Shown here piece after piece: positions 24,601-37,665 of a DNA stretch of 64,000 nt. Origin of the DNA: Mitsuaria sp. 7 (GTDB taxonomy: Bacteria; Pseudomonadota; Gammaproteobacteria; Burkholderiales; Burkholderiaceae_C); contig NZ_CP011514.1 in assembly GCF_001653795.1 (NCBI RefSeq), positions 804,163 to 868,162 of the forward strand, given 5' to 3'. Position 1 is the first letter of the stretch; every line of letters begins with the position of its first letter. The translations under genes were made by a program, and so were the position numbers. Below the pieces are notes generated by a model. The model did no database searches. It worked only from the letters and a program-made list of their open reading frames with translations, and had not been told where the DNA came from.

Positions 24601-26094
24601 TTGAAACCCATCCAAGCGCTTTCCTCCGTTGCCCTGGCCCTGCTGCTCGCCAGCGGCTACGCCCAGGCGGCCACCACGTATTACGTCTCCACCACGGGCA
24701 ACGACGCCAATCCGGGCACGCTCGCGTCCCCGTGGCGGCACATCAACCACGCGGCCACGGTCGCCGCGGCCGGCGCGACCGTCTACGTGCGCGGCGGCGT
24801 CTACAACGAGTACGTGACCTTCGCCAAGTCCGGCAACGCCACCGCCGGACCGATCGTCTTCCAGAACTACGCCGGCGAGCTGCCCATCGTCGACGGCACC
24901 GGCGTGAACTGCTGCGGCGGCGACATGCGCGGCCTCTTCAACGTGAACAGCAAGAGCTACATCACGATCAACGGCTTCGAGATCCGCAACTACGCCAGCA
25001 GCACCAAGAACGACGAGCCGGCCGGCATCGTCGTGATCGGCTCGGGCACGCAGATCAAGCTGCTGAACAACAAGATCCACGACATCAAGACCACCATCGA
25101 GAAGACCGGCAACGCGCACGGCATCGCGGTGTGGGGCACGGGCACCACGCCGTACTCGCAGATCACCATCAGCGGCAACGAGGTCTACAACCTCAAGACC
25201 GGCCAGACCGAGACCGTCGCGCTCGACGGCAACGTCACCGACTTCACCATCACCGGCAACCTGATTCACGACAACTCCAACATCGGCATCGACGTGATCG
25301 GCTTCCAGGGCACCGGCCCCGACGGCCATGACCAGGTGAAGAACGGCACCATCGCCGACAACCGCCTCTACAACATCACGACGACGAAGAACCCGTCCTA
25401 CAACAACGAGCCCTCGGCCGGCGGCATCTACTGCGACGGCTGCGCCAACGTCGTGATCGAGCGCAACCTCATCCGCAACGCCGACCTCGGCATCGAGGTC
25501 GCCGCCGAAACCGCCGGCGAGAAGTCCAGCAACGTGACCGTGCGCAACAACCTGGTCTACGACACGCAGCTGGCCAACATCTCCATCGGCGGCTACGACG
25601 CCGGTCGCGGCGGGGCGGACCGCGTGACCGTGGTCAACAACACCCTCTACCAATCGGCCGCGGCCAAGGGCGAGGGCTTCCAGGTCCAGTTCAACACGAC
25701 CAACAGCGTGTTCAAGAACAACATCGTCTTCCTGTCCAACGCGCAGAGCAGCACCGGCGGCCACATGGTCAACAACGTGGCCACCTGGACCACCTCGCCC
25801 GTCGCCTTCGACAACAACGTCTACTTCAACGACGCGGGCAACGCGACCTGGATCTGGAACAACAAGACCTACACGGGCCTGGGCAGCTTCGTCTCCGGCG
25901 CGAAGCAGGACACGCACTCGAAGTTCGGGAACCCGCTGTTCTTCAACCTCGCGGGGCGTGACCTGCGCGTGTCGGCGAACTCGCCGGCCGTCGGCGCCGG
26001 CACCAACCTCGGCGCGAGCATCGTCGGCGCGACCGACTTCGCCGGCGCCGCACGCGTCATCCAGATCATCGACGCCGGGGCCTACGAGCGCTGA
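24601..26094 (+). CDS. Secreted right-handed parallel beta-helix protein
   Basis: This 497-residue protein starts at TTG, preceded by GGAG at 24591-24594. This start gives a clean Sec signal peptide (KPIQALSSVALALLLASGYAQA, hydrophobic core SSVALALLLASG) cut before ATTYYV. The segment YYVSTTGNDANPGT followed by repeated short strands (ITINGFEI, IKLLNNKI, ITISGNEVYN, FTITGNLIHDN, VTVRNNLVYD, VTVVNNTLYQ) is the coil pattern of pectate-lyase-like beta-helix proteins. Asn ladders are obvious. It may be a polysaccharide lyase; no catalytic triad can be assigned. An upstream TTG at 24430 would bury the signal peptide and is rejected. Confidence 0.85.
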   Translation: MKPIQALSSVALALLLASGYAQAATTYYVSTTGNDANPGTLASPWRHINHAATVAAAGATVYVRGGVYNEYVTFAKSGNATAGPIVFQNYAGELPIVDGTGVNCCGGDMRGLFNVNSKSYITINGFEIRNYASSTKNDEPAGIVVIGSGTQIKLLNNKIHDIKTTIEKTGNAHGIAVWGTGTTPYSQITISGNEVYNLKTGQTETVALDGNVTDFTITGNLIHDNSNIGIDVIGFQGTGPDGHDQVKNGTIADNRLYNITTTKNPSYNNEPSAGGIYCDGCANVVIERNLIRNADLGIEVAAETAGEKSSNVTVRNNLVYDTQLANISIGGYDAGRGGADRVTVVNNTLYQSAAAKGEGFQVQFNTTNSVFKNNIVFLSNAQSSTGGHMVNNVATWTTSPVAFDNNVYFNDAGNATWIWNNKTYTGLGSFVSGAKQDTHSKFGNPLFFNLAGRDLRVSANSPAVGAGTNLGASIVGATDFAGAARVIQIIDAGAYER

Positions 26095-26115
26095 GCACGA
26101 CGTGACGACGTGACG

Positions 26116-26136
26116 ACGTGACGCCGCGCGTCACGT
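26116..26136. terminator. Hairpin after the beta-helix gene
   Basis: ACGTGACGC and GCGTCACGT are perfect 9-bp arms around CGC. Three tandem ACGACGTG units (from about 26098) run into the left arm. It is a probable terminator of the secreted beta-helix gene. Confidence 0.5.
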
Positions 26137-26158
26137 CAACGACGACGCCATGAAACGG

Positions 26159-26189
26159 AACGGGCCGCGGTGATGAACCGCGGCCCGTT
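26159..26189. terminator. Bidirectional terminator between the beta-helix gene and fusA
   Basis: AACGGGCCGCGG and CCGCGGCCCGTT form a perfect 12-bp stem with the loop TGATGAA. On the minus strand it is followed by CCGTTTC and lies 26 nt after the fusA stop. The position between two convergent genes fits termination in both directions. Confidence 0.8.
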
Positions 26190-26214
26190 GCTCATGCGCA
26201 AGCGCCGTGCAGGC

Positions 26215-28317
<2,103 letters not shown>

Positions 28318-28604
28318 GGTGGTCTCCAGTGGGGAGGGACGACCCGCGTGCGCCCGCTTCATGGAAGGCGCGCGCCGGGTCCGAGAACCGACCAATGTAG
28401 CGACAAGCCATGACCCCCGCCATCCGCCGTCCGGAAGAGCCCGGCGCTTCAGGGGCTGAGGGCGGCATGGCCCAGCACGCGGCGCGCACGGCGTCACCCC
28501 CACGAATGAGGGACAGGAAATCGGGCGAATGCCGGAATGTTCGGGCGATTACGTCACGAAACATCCATACATTCGGTAACTCGAATGAGTAGCAGGGAGC
28601 TGCC

Positions 28605-28910
28605 GTGAAGTTGCGTGTGTTTGTCCGCCTGTTGATGCCGATGCTGGGACTGTCCGCTGTCGCCCTGAATGCGACGGGCGCCGTGGCGGCCCCGGCCACG
28701 GCCACGGTCGATGTCGGCATGACCTGCACCGTGCAGGACGGCTGGTGGTCGCTGGACCGCGAGCGTCCGACCCAGCCGGAGCCCGTGAAGGTGCTGGCCG
28801 TCAAACCCCTGACCACCGGAACACCCGGTGCGTGGGTGCAGCCGCAGCGCGGCAAGCTGTCCGACCAGCAGCTGCATCTGGCGCTGGAGCGCCTCACCGA
28901 CTGCCGCTGA
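28605..28910 (+). CDS. Small exported protein, hypothetical
   Basis: This 101-residue protein has a signal peptide (hydrophobic core VRLLMPMLGLSAVALNATGAVA, shown as LLMPMLGLSAVALN, cut near AVAA). Two cysteines remain in the mature part (MTCTVQDGWW and LTDCR), possibly forming a disulfide in the periplasm. It starts at GTG with AGGGAG 5 nt upstream (28594-28599). The 287-nt gap before it, back to fusA, holds an inverted pair CATTCG/CGAATG at 28570-28587 and nothing else I can support. The function is unknown. Confidence 0.7.
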   Translation: MKLRVFVRLLMPMLGLSAVALNATGAVAAPATATVDVGMTCTVQDGWWSLDRERPTQPEPVKVLAVKPLTTGTPGAWVQPQRGKLSDQQLHLALERLTDCR

Positions 28911-28955
28911 ACGACCGGCGGCGGGGGTAAACCCGGTCCGGGTGACCGCGCTGGC

Positions 28956-28961
28956 TAGAAT
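28956..28961 (+). promoter_or_regulatory. Possible -10 box for purL
   Basis: TAGAAT lies 48 nt before the purL ATG, in the short gap after the small exported protein gene. No good -35 is visible at the right spacing. Confidence 0.3.
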
Positions 28962-29009
28962 GGCGGGCTCACCGTCGCGGCGCGCGCGGCGCAAACCCCC
29001 TGGGACCCC

Positions 29010-32000
29010 ATGGCCAGCACCACCTCCTCCAAGCATCTGATTCATTTCGAGGGGGGCAATGCCCTCTCGTCCTTCCGGGCCGCGGCGCTGCTGGCGCGTC
29101 TGCAGGCCGTCAGCGACCGGATCGCCGCCGTGCACGCGCGCCACGTCCACTGGGTCTGGACCGATGCCGCGATCGACGATGAAGGCCGGGGCAAGCTGGC
29201 CGCGCTGCTCAACTACGGCGATGCCTACGAAGGCCCCTCCGACGGCGCGCTGATCGTCGTGGCCCCGCGCCTGGGCACGCTGAGCCCCTGGGCCTCCAAG
29301 GCCACCGACATCGCCCACAACTGCGGCCTGCCCATCCACCGCGTCGAGCGCGTCACCGAGTTCCGCCTGACGCTGAAGTCGGGCCTGCTCAGCACCCTGA
29401 CGGGCGGCGCCAAGGCGCTGACCGAGGCCGAGATCCTCGCCTGCGCCGACCTGCTGCACGATCGCATGACCGAGAGCGTGCTGCTGTCGCGCGAGGCCGG
29501 CGCCCACCTGTTCGACGAGAAGCAGGCCCAGCCGCTGGCGCACGTGGACGTGCTGGCCCGCGGCCGCGCCGCGCTGGACGACGCCAACGGCGCCTGGGGT
29601 CTGGCGCTGTCCGACGACGAGATCGACTACCTGGTCGCCGCCTTCACGAAACTGGGCCGCGACCCCAGCGACGTCGAGCTGATGATGTTCGCGCAGGCCA
29701 ACAGCGAGCACTGCCGCCACAAGATCTTCAATGCCGAATTCACCATCGACGGGCAGGCGCAGCCGCTGTCGCTGTTCGGCATGATCCGCAACACCGAGAA
29801 GCTGCACCCGCAGCACACGGTGATCGCCTACGCCGACAACGCGGCGGTGATGGAAGGCCACCTGATCGAACGCTGGATCGCGACCGGCGACCGCCGCGCG
29901 CCGAAGTACGAGGCCCGCGCCGAAACCGCGCACGTGCTGATGAAGGTCGAGACGCACAACCATCCGACGGCGATCTCTCCGCACCCGGGCGCCTCCACCG
30001 GCGCCGGCGGCGAGATCCGCGACGAGGGCGCGACCGGCCGCGGCGCCAAGCCCAAGGCCGGCCTGACCGGCTTCTCGGTGTCCAACCTGCACCTGCCGGG
30101 CCTGTCGGAGCCCTGGGAGAAGAACCCGGTCGGCAAGCCCGCGCACATCGCCAGCGCGCTGCAGATCATGACCGAGGGCCCGCTGGGCGGCGCTGCCTTC
30201 AACAACGAGTTCGGCCGGCCCGCGCTGGGCGGCTACTTCCGCGTCTTCGAGCAGGACGTGGACGGCATCCGCCGCGGGTATCACAAGCCGATCATGATCG
30301 CCGGCGGTCTCGGCGCGATCCGCGCGGACCTGACCAAGAAGATCGCCTTCCCGGCCGGCTCGCTGCTGATCCAGCTGGGCGGCCCCGGCATGCGCATCGG
30401 CATGGGCGGCAGCGCGGCGAGCTCGATGGCCGCGGGCACCAACACCGCCGACCTGGACTTCGACTCGGTCCAGCGCGGCAACCCCGAGATCCAGCGCCGT
30501 GCGCAGGAAGTCCTCAACCACTGCTGGGGCCTGGCCGAGCGCAACCCCATCCTGGCCGTGCACGACGTCGGCGCGGGCGGCATCTCCAATGCGTTCCCGG
30601 AACTGGTGAACGACGCCGGCCGGGGCGCGATCTTCGACCTGCGCAAGGTCCCGCTCGAGGAGAGCGGCCTGGCGCCCAAGGAGATCTGGTGCAACGAGAG
30701 CCAGGAGCGCTACGTCCTGGTGATCGCGCCGGAAAGCCTGGAACTCTTCACCGCGATGGCCGAGCGCGAGCGCTGCCCGTTCTCCGTCGTCGGCGTGACG
30801 ACGGAACAACGCGAGCTGGTGCTGGAAGACGGCATCGACGGCGAACGCGCCATCGACATGCCCATGGACGTGCTGCTGGGCAAGCCGCCCAAGATGCACC
30901 GCGACGTGACGCGCGTGGCCCGTTCGGGCGGCGCGCTGACGCTGGACGGCGTCGACCTCGCGACCGCCGCGCGCACCGTGCTGCGCCACCCGACGGTGGC
31001 CAGCAAGCGCTTCCTGATCACCATCGGCGACCGCACCGTCGGCGGCCTGAACCACCGCGACCAGATGGTCGGCCCGTGGCAGCTGCCGGTGGCCGACGTC
31101 GCCGTCACGCTGTCCGACTTCAAGGGCTTCACCGGCGAGGCGATGAGCATGGGCGAGCGCACGCCGCTGGCCGCCGTCGACGCGCCCGCGTCCGGCCGCA
31201 TGGCCGTCGCCGAGGCCATCACCAACCTGCTGGCCGCGCCCATCGAGCTGTCGCGCGTGAAGCTGTCCGCCAACTGGATGGCCGCCTGCGGCGAACCCGG
31301 CGAGGACGCCGCGCTGTACGACACCGTCAAGGCCGTCGGCATGGACCTCTGCCCGGCGCTGGGCATCTCGATCCCGGTGGGCAAGGATTCGCTGTCGATG
31401 CGCACGCGCTGGAGCGATGAGGGCGCCGACAACCAGATCCGGCAGGTGACGGCCCCGGTCTCGCTGATCATCACCGCCTTCGCCTCGCTGGCCGACGTGC
31501 GGGGCACGCTGACGCCGCAACTGCGGGACGGCGACACGACGCTGGTCCTGGTCGATCTCGGCCAGGGCCGCATGCGCATGGGCGGCTCCATCCTGGCGCA
31601 GACGCTGAACCAGTTCGGCCCCGAGGTCCCCGACCTCGACGATCCCGCGCTGCTGAAGGCGCTGGTCGCCGCGGTCAACGAGCTGCGCGGTCAGGGCAAG
31701 CTGCTGGCGTACCACGACCGCAGCGACGGCGGCCTGTTCGCCGCGGCGCTGGAGATGGCCTTCGCCGGCCAGCGCGGCGTGAGCCTGAACGTCGACATGC
31801 TGGTCACCGAAGGCGACGGCATCAGCGACAGCCGCGCCGAGATGGGCGACTCCAAGAACTGGGCCTCCCAGGTCAGCGCCCGCCGCGAGGAACTGACGCT
31901 GAAGGCGCTGTTCAACGAGGAACTGGGCGTCGTGCTGCAGGTCGCCACCGGCGACCGCGACGCGGTGCTGCAGACCCTGCGCGCGCACGGCCTGTCCAAG

Positions 32001-33023
32001 CTCTCGCACGTGGTCGGCAAGACGAACGACTCGAAGCAGGCCGAGGTCTGGCGCGACGCGAAGAAGGTCTTCGCCGCGCCGCTGAACGAGCTGCAGCAGG
32101 AGTGGGACCAGGTCTCGTGGCGCATCGCGCGCGAGCGGGACAACCCCGCCTGCGCCGACCAGGAGCATGCGCTGTCGGCCACACCCGGGCAGGGCCTGCA
32201 CTGGTCGCCGAGCTTCGACGTGAAGGACGACGTCGCCGCCGCGCTGATCGCCGGCGGCGTCCGCCCGAAGGTCGCGATCCTGCGCGAGCAGGGCGTCAAC
32301 TCGCATGTCGAGATGGCCTACGCGATGGCGCAGGCCGGCTTCGACGCCTACGACGTGCACATGAGCGACCTGCAGGCCGGCGCGGTCGACCTGAAGGACT
32401 TCAAGGGCTTCGTCGCCTGCGGCGGCTTCAGCTACGGCGACACGCTGGGCGCGGGCGAGGGCTGGGCGCGTTCTATCCTCTTCAACCCGGTGCTGAAGGC
32501 GGCCTTCGAGGCCTTCTTCGCGCGCGCCGACAGCTTCGCGCTGGGCGTGTGCAACGGCTGCCAGATGCTGGCCGCGCTGTCGCCGATGATCCCCGGCGCG
32601 CAGGACTGGCCCAAGTTCGTGCGCAACCGCAGCGAGCAGTTCGAGGCCCGCCTGGCGCAGGTCGAGATCGTCGACTCGCCGAGCATCTTCTTCACCGGCA
32701 TGGCCGGCAGCCGCCTGCCCATCGCCGTCGCGCACGGCGAGGGCTTCGCGGACTTCTCGCAGCGCGGCAACGCCGACCAGGTGCTGCGTGCGATGCGCTA
32801 CGTCGACGGCGACGGCCAGCCCACCGAGCAGTACCCGCTCAACCCCAACGGCAGCCCGCAGGGCCTGACCGCGGTGACCACGGCCGACGGCCGCTTCACC
32901 GCGCTGATGCCGCATCCGGAACGCGTGTTCCGCAACATCCAGATGAGCTGGACCGGCGGCGACGCCGGCGAGTTCAGCCCGTGGATGCGGATGTTCCGCA
33001 ACGCCCGGAAGTGGGTGGGGTGA
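29010..33023 (+). CDS. purL: Phosphoribosylformylglycinamidine synthase, large type
   Basis: PurL converts FGAR to FGAM with ATP and glutamine in purine synthesis. The 1337-residue protein is the single-chain form: an N-terminal PurS-like region, a linker, tandem AIR-synthase-related ATPase modules ([46 protein letters not shown]), and a C-terminal class I glutaminase with nucleophile Cys in [10 protein letters not shown] and a His/Glu pair in [10 protein letters not shown]. It starts 99 nt after the small exported gene. It is not in a pur operon here. Confidence 0.97.
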   Translation: MASTTSSKHLIHFEGGNALSSFRAAALLARLQAVSDRIAAVHARHVHWVWTDAAIDDEGRGKLAALLNYGDAYEGPSDGALIVVAPRLGTLSPWASKATDIAHNCGLPIHRVERVTEFRLTLKSGLLSTLTGGAKALTEAEILACADLLHDRMTESVLLSREAGAHLFDEKQAQPLAHVDVLARGRAALDDANGAWGLALSDDEIDYLVAAFTKLGRDPSDVELMMFAQANSEHCRHKIFNAEFTIDGQAQPLSLFGMIRNTEKLHPQHTVIAYADNAAVMEGHLIERWIATGDRRAPKYEARAETAHVLMKVETHNHPTAISPHPGASTGAGGEIRDEGATGRGAKPKAGLTGFSVSNLHLPGLSEPWEKNPVGKPAHIASALQIMTEGPLGGAAFNNEFGRPALGGYFRVFEQDVDGIRRGYHKPIMIAGGLGAIRADLTKKIAFPAGSLLIQLGGPGMRIGMGGSAASSMAAGTNTADLDFDSVQRGNPEIQRRAQEVLNHCWGLAERNPILAVHDVGAGGISNAFPELVNDAGRGAIFDLRKVPLEESGLAPKEIWCNESQERYVLVIAPESLELFTAMAERERCPFSVVGVTTEQRELVLEDGIDGERAIDMPMDVLLGKPPKMHRDVTRVARSGGALTLDGVDLATAARTVLRHPTVASKRFLITIGDRTVGGLNHRDQMVGPWQLPVADVAVTLSDFKGFTGEAMSMGERTPLAAVDAPASGRMAVAEAITNLLAAPIELSRVKLSANWMAACGEPGEDAALYDTVKAVGMDLCPALGISIPVGKDSLSMRTRWSDEGADNQIRQVTAPVSLIITAFASLADVRGTLTPQLRDGDTTLVLVDLGQGRMRMGGSILAQTLNQFGPEVPDLDDPALLKALVAAVNELRGQGKLLAYHDRSDGGLFAAALEMAFAGQRGVSLNVDMLVTEGDGISDSRAEMGDSKNWASQVSARREELTLKALFNEELGVVLQVATGDRDAVLQTLRAHGLSKLSHVVGKTNDSKQAEVWRDAKKVFAAPLNELQQEWDQVSWRIARERDNPACADQEHALSATPGQGLHWSPSFDVKDDVAAALIAGGVRPKVAILREQGVNSHVEMAYAMAQAGFDAYDVHMSDLQAGAVDLKDFKGFVACGGFSYGDTLGAGEGWARSILFNPVLKAAFEAFFARADSFALGVCNGCQMLAALSPMIPGAQDWPKFVRNRSEQFEARLAQVEIVDSPSIFFTGMAGSRLPIAVAHGEGFADFSQRGNADQVLRAMRYVDGDGQPTEQYPLNPNGSPQGLTAVTTADGRFTALMPHPERVFRNIQMSWTGGDAGEFSPWMRMFRNARKWVG

Positions 33024-33077
33024 GATCGGGCGGCGTACGAGCCGCCGTGGGGCGTCGATGACGCCGCATCGATGAGC

Positions 33078-33099
33078 AAGGGCCGCGCAAGCGGCCCTT
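33078..33099. terminator. Terminator hairpin between purL and the prepilin gene
   Basis: AAGGGCCGC and GCGGCCCTT make a perfect 9-bp stem with a GCAA loop. It lies between the convergent purL and PilV-like genes and so probably serves both. Confidence 0.65.
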
Positions 33100-33104
33100 C
33101 GCAT

Positions 33105-34646
33105 TCATCCGGCCTTGGCCTTCACCCACTGGCCCTGTGCGTTGCAGGCCATGACGTAGACCTCGGCGCTGTTGGCCTGCCTGTACAGGGCGATGTTGCC
33201 GCCCGAGGTCTTCGGATTGTTCTCCCGCTCGTTGCACGCCTGACCCGGGGAGCGGTGGGGAATGCGGATGCCGTGGAGGCGGGGATCGAACGCCGGGCCG
33301 CCGGCCTGGCCGGACGAGGTGTCGATGTAGCCGTTGGACGTGTGCAGGACGCCCGACAGCGCCATGCCGTCCTCGCCGTGGCCCGCGAAGTTCCAATGGC
33401 TGCCGTGGCCCACCATGAGGCGCTTGCGCACGACGGCGTGGCCGTGGATGTCGACGACCGGATCCACGGCGGTGGCCGAGACGCCGCCTCCCTGCCGCGC
33501 CCCGTGGCCCCCCGTCGGATGCCGGACGATGAGCCCGCCGTTGGCGTGGATCGTCCCGGCGGTCGTCAACTCGCCGCCGATGCCGGCCTTGCCCGTCACG
33601 CCCAGATCGCCGACGTTGTGGAGCTGCTGGCCGTTGAAGTCCCAGCGCGCCGTCGGCACGGCGGAGCCGTCGCGGCAGGTCGCGCCGCTGGCGCCGGGCG
33701 CGCTGGCACCGCTGGCGCTGCTGGCCACGCCGCAGGCGACGTCCGGCATGGGGCTGCCGCCGCGCGGGTGGATCAACTGGTAAGACGCCAGCACGCCCGG
33801 CACGCCGGTGCCGGCGCTGTCGCCCTGCAGCGGGTTGTCGACGGGCTGGGCGCCCTTGCCGCGCAGTTGCGCCGCGACCTGCGCGGACTCTCCGGGCAAG
33901 GACACCCGCGCATCGGGTCCCAGCGCCTGCAGGGCCGCCTTCAGTTGCGCGCCATAGCCGAAGGGCAGGTCGCCCTGCGCGAAGAAGGGCTGCGTGTTGT
34001 AGAGCATGACGCGGAAGACCGCGGCCCGGCCGCCGCCGACGGCCGGGTCGCAGCTCGCCTGGCAGCGCACGGACACGGCCCAGCGCGGCTCGGCGGACTG
34101 GCCGGTGCGGCCGTCGACGATGAGGTTCCCATGCGGGAACGGCAAGGTGTCGCCGAGATCGACGTAGCCGAGCTGCTGCAGCTCCTGGATGGACGGCTGG
34201 AAGGCGTTGCGCACGCGCTGCTTGTCGAGCGTCACGCCGCAGGCCGCGGGAGGCGGTCCGCCCGCCAACGGCGCCAACGGCGCCGACGGCGTCTGCGACA
34301 GGGGGATCTCGGCGCAGGCGGCCTCCACGGATTTCAGCGCCAGGAGCTCGTGGCCATGATGGCGCACGTAACGCTCGGCGCCGTCACGCAGTGACGCGAG
34401 CCGCAGTCCGGCCTGACGCCCACTCTCCACCATCTGCTGGAACTGCTGCACCTGCAGCGCGCCTAGCGACATCGCGCCCAGCAGCGTGAGCGCCACCGTC
34501 ACCTCGATCAGGCTGAAACCCGATTGCCCGGACGGCCAGGCGCCCGGGCCGGCGGCTCCGGGGGACCGGGGCGGTCCGGGGACTCGGGCGGGCCTGGAGA
34601 ATCTGGTGGCGCAGGCGTGGCGGAAGGAACGGACGCGGACAGACAT
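33105..34646 (-). CDS. PilV-like prepilin (type IV pilus tip adhesin family)
   Basis: This 513-residue protein has a prepilin peptidase motif, SGQSG|FSLIEVTVALTLLG, around residues 40-58, followed by the long amphipathic helix of type IV pilins. The rest resembles PilV minor pilins of R64-type thin pili: a central variable region with collagen-like GASGASAPGASG, WDFNGQQLHNVGDLGVTG, and a C-terminus with a Cys pair (GQACNERENN and VMACNAQGQW). The leader before the cleavage site is unusually long (about 43 residues, proline/glycine-rich), and no internal start shortens it. No other pilus gene is nearby. An orphan minor pilin or adhesin is inferred. Confidence 0.7.
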   Translation of the reverse strand: MSVRVRSFRHACATRFSRPARVPGPPRSPGAAGPGAWPSGQSGFSLIEVTVALTLLGAMSLGALQVQQFQQMVESGRQAGLRLASLRDGAERYVRHHGHELLALKSVEAACAEIPLSQTPSAPLAPLAGGPPPAACGVTLDKQRVRNAFQPSIQELQQLGYVDLGDTLPFPHGNLIVDGRTGQSAEPRWAVSVRCQASCDPAVGGGRAAVFRVMLYNTQPFFAQGDLPFGYGAQLKAALQALGPDARVSLPGESAQVAAQLRGKGAQPVDNPLQGDSAGTGVPGVLASYQLIHPRGGSPMPDVACGVASSASGASAPGASGATCRDGSAVPTARWDFNGQQLHNVGDLGVTGKAGIGGELTTAGTIHANGGLIVRHPTGGHGARQGGGVSATAVDPVVDIHGHAVVRKRLMVGHGSHWNFAGHGEDGMALSGVLHTSNGYIDTSSGQAGGPAFDPRLHGIRIPHRSPGQACNERENNPKTSGGNIALYRQANSAEVYVMACNAQGQWVKAKAG

Positions 34647-34843
34647 GCGGGAGCGACTCCGGGGAGGTGAGGGCCGTCATCGTCCCCCTCCCGGGTGTTC
34701 GTGCCAATCCGCGAAGTTGAGCGCCCTGCGGTCGACGCATCGTCCATTCGCGGCAGGCGGATCCCCTGTCCCTGTCACGCCCTGCGCCAGCCGCACGCCG
34801 GCGCCGGATCCAGCCGGCGTGGACCCTGCGGCCTACGTGCGGC

Positions 34844-35860
<1,017 letters not shown>

Positions 35861-35924
35861 GGGCGCGGAGTCTAGGCGCGCGCGCCGGACCGGGGTCCCG
35901 GGAGGGTTATCGCGGAATGCGGTA

Positions 35925-35948
35925 GGCGACCGGTCGGGCGACCGGTCG
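35925..35948 (+). repeat. Two 12-bp direct repeats upstream of the LLM gene
   Basis: GGCGACCGGTCG is repeated exactly, back to back, and followed by the related ATCGGTCGG. It lies in the 141-nt gap between the LLM gene (minus, start 35860) and the HtrA stop at 36002. Its role is unknown. Confidence 0.6.
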
Positions 35949-36001
35949 ATCGGTCGGACGATCCGGCCCGCGGGCGATCGCGGAGCGGTCGTCGGTCGCG
36001 A

Positions 36002-37111
36002 TCAGTCGCTCGTGAGCGGGGCCTGGACCTGGCGCGTCTTGCCGCCGTTCCAGACGGTCAGCGTGACCTTCTCGCCGACCTGGCGTTCCTCGAGTTCGCC
36101 GAGCAGGTCGTCGAGGTCGGCCACCGGTTTGCCGTTGACCGCGGTGATGACGTCGCCGCCCACGATGCGGCCGTCCCTGCCGCGCATGAACGGCTGCAAG
36201 CCCGCGCGCTGGGCGCCGCCGCCGGGTTGCAGGCCGATCAGCACGACGCCCTTGGGCAGGCGCAGGACCTGGCGCAGCTGCTCGCTGCCGGCGGTCAGTC
36301 CCAGCGCCGGCCGCGTCACGCGGCCGTGCTTGATCAGCTGCGGCACGACGCGGTTCACCTCGTCCGCCGGGATCGCGAAGCCGATGCCGTTGCTGCCGCC
36401 GCTCGGACTGAAGATCGAGGTGTTGACGCCGATCAGCCGGCCCGCCGAGTCCAGCAGCGGGCCGCCGGAGTTGCCGGGATTGATCGCCGCGTCGGTCTGG
36501 ATCGCGCCGCGTATCGTGCGCTGCGTCATCGACTCGATCTCGCGGTTCAGCGCCGAGACGATGCCGCGCGTCAGCGTCTGGTCCAGCCCGAACGGGTTGC
36601 CGATCGCATACACCGTCTGTCCGACCAGCAGGTCGCGGCTGCTGCCCATGGGCACGGGCGTCAGCTTCTCGCGCGGCGCGACGATGCGCAGCACGGCCAG
36701 GTCGCGGTCCGGATCGACGCCGACCAGGGTCGCGTCGTACGCGCTCTGGTCCGACAGCGTGACCTTGGCCGCCGAGGCGCCGCGGATCACGTGGAAGTTG
36801 GTGACGATGTGGCCCAGCTCATCCCAGAGGAAGCCGCTGCCGGTCCCGCTGGGGACCTCCGTCACGTGGCGCGAGAACAGGTCGCGCTGCTGCGCCAGCG
36901 TCGTGATGTGGGCCACCGACGGCGACACCTTGCGGAACACCGCGATGTTGTTCTGCTCCTGCGCGTCCAGCGGGCCGCGCGGCGTCACGGGCCGGGGCTG
37001 GGCCTGAACGAGGCCCGACCCGACGAGGAGGGGGAGGAGAACGCCGACGAGGACACCGATGGATGCGGCGGAATGAAGCCGGCGCAAGACCTGGCACGAC
37101 CGGAAGGACAT
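36002..37111 (-). CDS. HtrA/DegP-type periplasmic serine protease with one PDZ domain
   Basis: This 369-residue S1C protease has an N-terminal hydrophobic segment (ASIGVLVGVLLPLLVGSGLVQAQ) that is a signal peptide or anchor. The catalytic triad is visible: His107 in IVTNFHVI, Asp137 in DRDLAVL, Ser215 in NPGNSGGPL. A single C-terminal PDZ domain follows (GRIVGGDVITAVNGKPVADLDDLL). Size and one PDZ are DegS-like. The start is 30 nt after the stop of the upstream receiver gene on the same strand, so it is probably co-transcribed with the kinase operon. That would link envelope proteolysis to this signalling unit (inference). Confidence 0.9.
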   Translation of the reverse strand: MSFRSCQVLRRLHSAASIGVLVGVLLPLLVGSGLVQAQPRPVTPRGPLDAQEQNNIAVFRKVSPSVAHITTLAQQRDLFSRHVTEVPSGTGSGFLWDELGHIVTNFHVIRGASAAKVTLSDQSAYDATLVGVDPDRDLAVLRIVAPREKLTPVPMGSSRDLLVGQTVYAIGNPFGLDQTLTRGIVSALNREIESMTQRTIRGAIQTDAAINPGNSGGPLLDSAGRLIGVNTSIFSPSGGSNGIGFAIPADEVNRVVPQLIKHGRVTRPALGLTAGSEQLRQVLRLPKGVVLIGLQPGGGAQRAGLQPFMRGRDGRIVGGDVITAVNGKPVADLDDLLGELEERQVGEKVTLTVWNGGKTRQVQAPLTSD

Positions 37112-37141
37112 GGCGATGAGGAAAGCCGTGAGACCGGGCGA

Positions 37142-37618
37142 TTATGAAAGCTCCGCGTCGCCGCCGGCCCATCGGGCGATTTCGGCTTCGAGGTGCGCTG
37201 CGCGTTCGCGCAGCACGTCGGCGGTGGCCTTGAGCTGCAGGTGCGTGCGCACCCGCGCGAGCAGGATGGGCGGGCTGATCGGCTTGGTGATGTAGTCCAC
37301 CGCGCCCAGCGACAGCCCGTGGCTCTCGTCCGCGGGGTCGGAGCGCGCGGTGAGGAACAGCACCGGGATGTCGCGCGTGATCGCGTCCGCCTTGAGCCAG
37401 CGGCAGAGCTCGTAGCCGTCCATGCCGGGCATCAGCACGTCCAGCAGGATGAGGTCGGGCCGGGGCGACTCGGCCGCGATGCGCAGCGCGCGGTCGCCGG
37501 TGGTCGCCACCTTGACGCGGTGCCGTTCCTTGAGCAGCTCGTACAGCTGCGACAGGACCTCGGGCGAGTCGTCCACGATCAGGATGGTCGGGCGTTGGTC
37601 TCCGTTCGTGGGGCTCAT
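37142..37618 (-). CDS. Single-domain response regulator
   Basis: This 158-residue receiver has acidic residues in [10 protein letters not shown], the phospho-acceptor Asp in [13 protein letters not shown], Thr in FLTARSD and Lys in [10 protein letters not shown]. It ends in a coiled-coil linker ([12 protein letters not shown]). It is strikingly similar to the receiver plus linker of the HD-GYP regulator in the same operon and stops where that protein enters its HD-GYP domain, so it looks like a truncated paralogue. The start at 37618 has GGAGG upstream; the longer frame overlaps the kinase gene. It is the likely output or phosphate sink of hybrid kinase 3. Confidence 0.9.
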   Translation of the reverse strand: MSPTNGDQRPTILIVDDSPEVLSQLYELLKERHRVKVATTGDRALRIAAESPRPDLILLDVLMPGMDGYELCRWLKADAITRDIPVLFLTARSDPADESHGLSLGAVDYITKPISPPILLARVRTHLQLKATADVLRERAAHLEAEIARWAGGDAELS

Positions 37619-37665
37619 GGCAGAGGGTCCTCCATCGGTCGGGCGCCGCGAGACGGCGAGTCTGG

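Noticed and set aside
28554..33104. Open frame of 1516 codons antisense to purL
   Set aside because: It mirrors the codon pattern of purL, has Arg/His/Ala-dominated composition typical of GC-rich shadow frames, and shows no domain; purL itself is unambiguous.
33105..34646. Shufflon at the PilV-like gene
   Set aside because: I see no set of short inverted recombination sites and no Rci-type recombinase nearby; the C-terminus is a single continuous frame.
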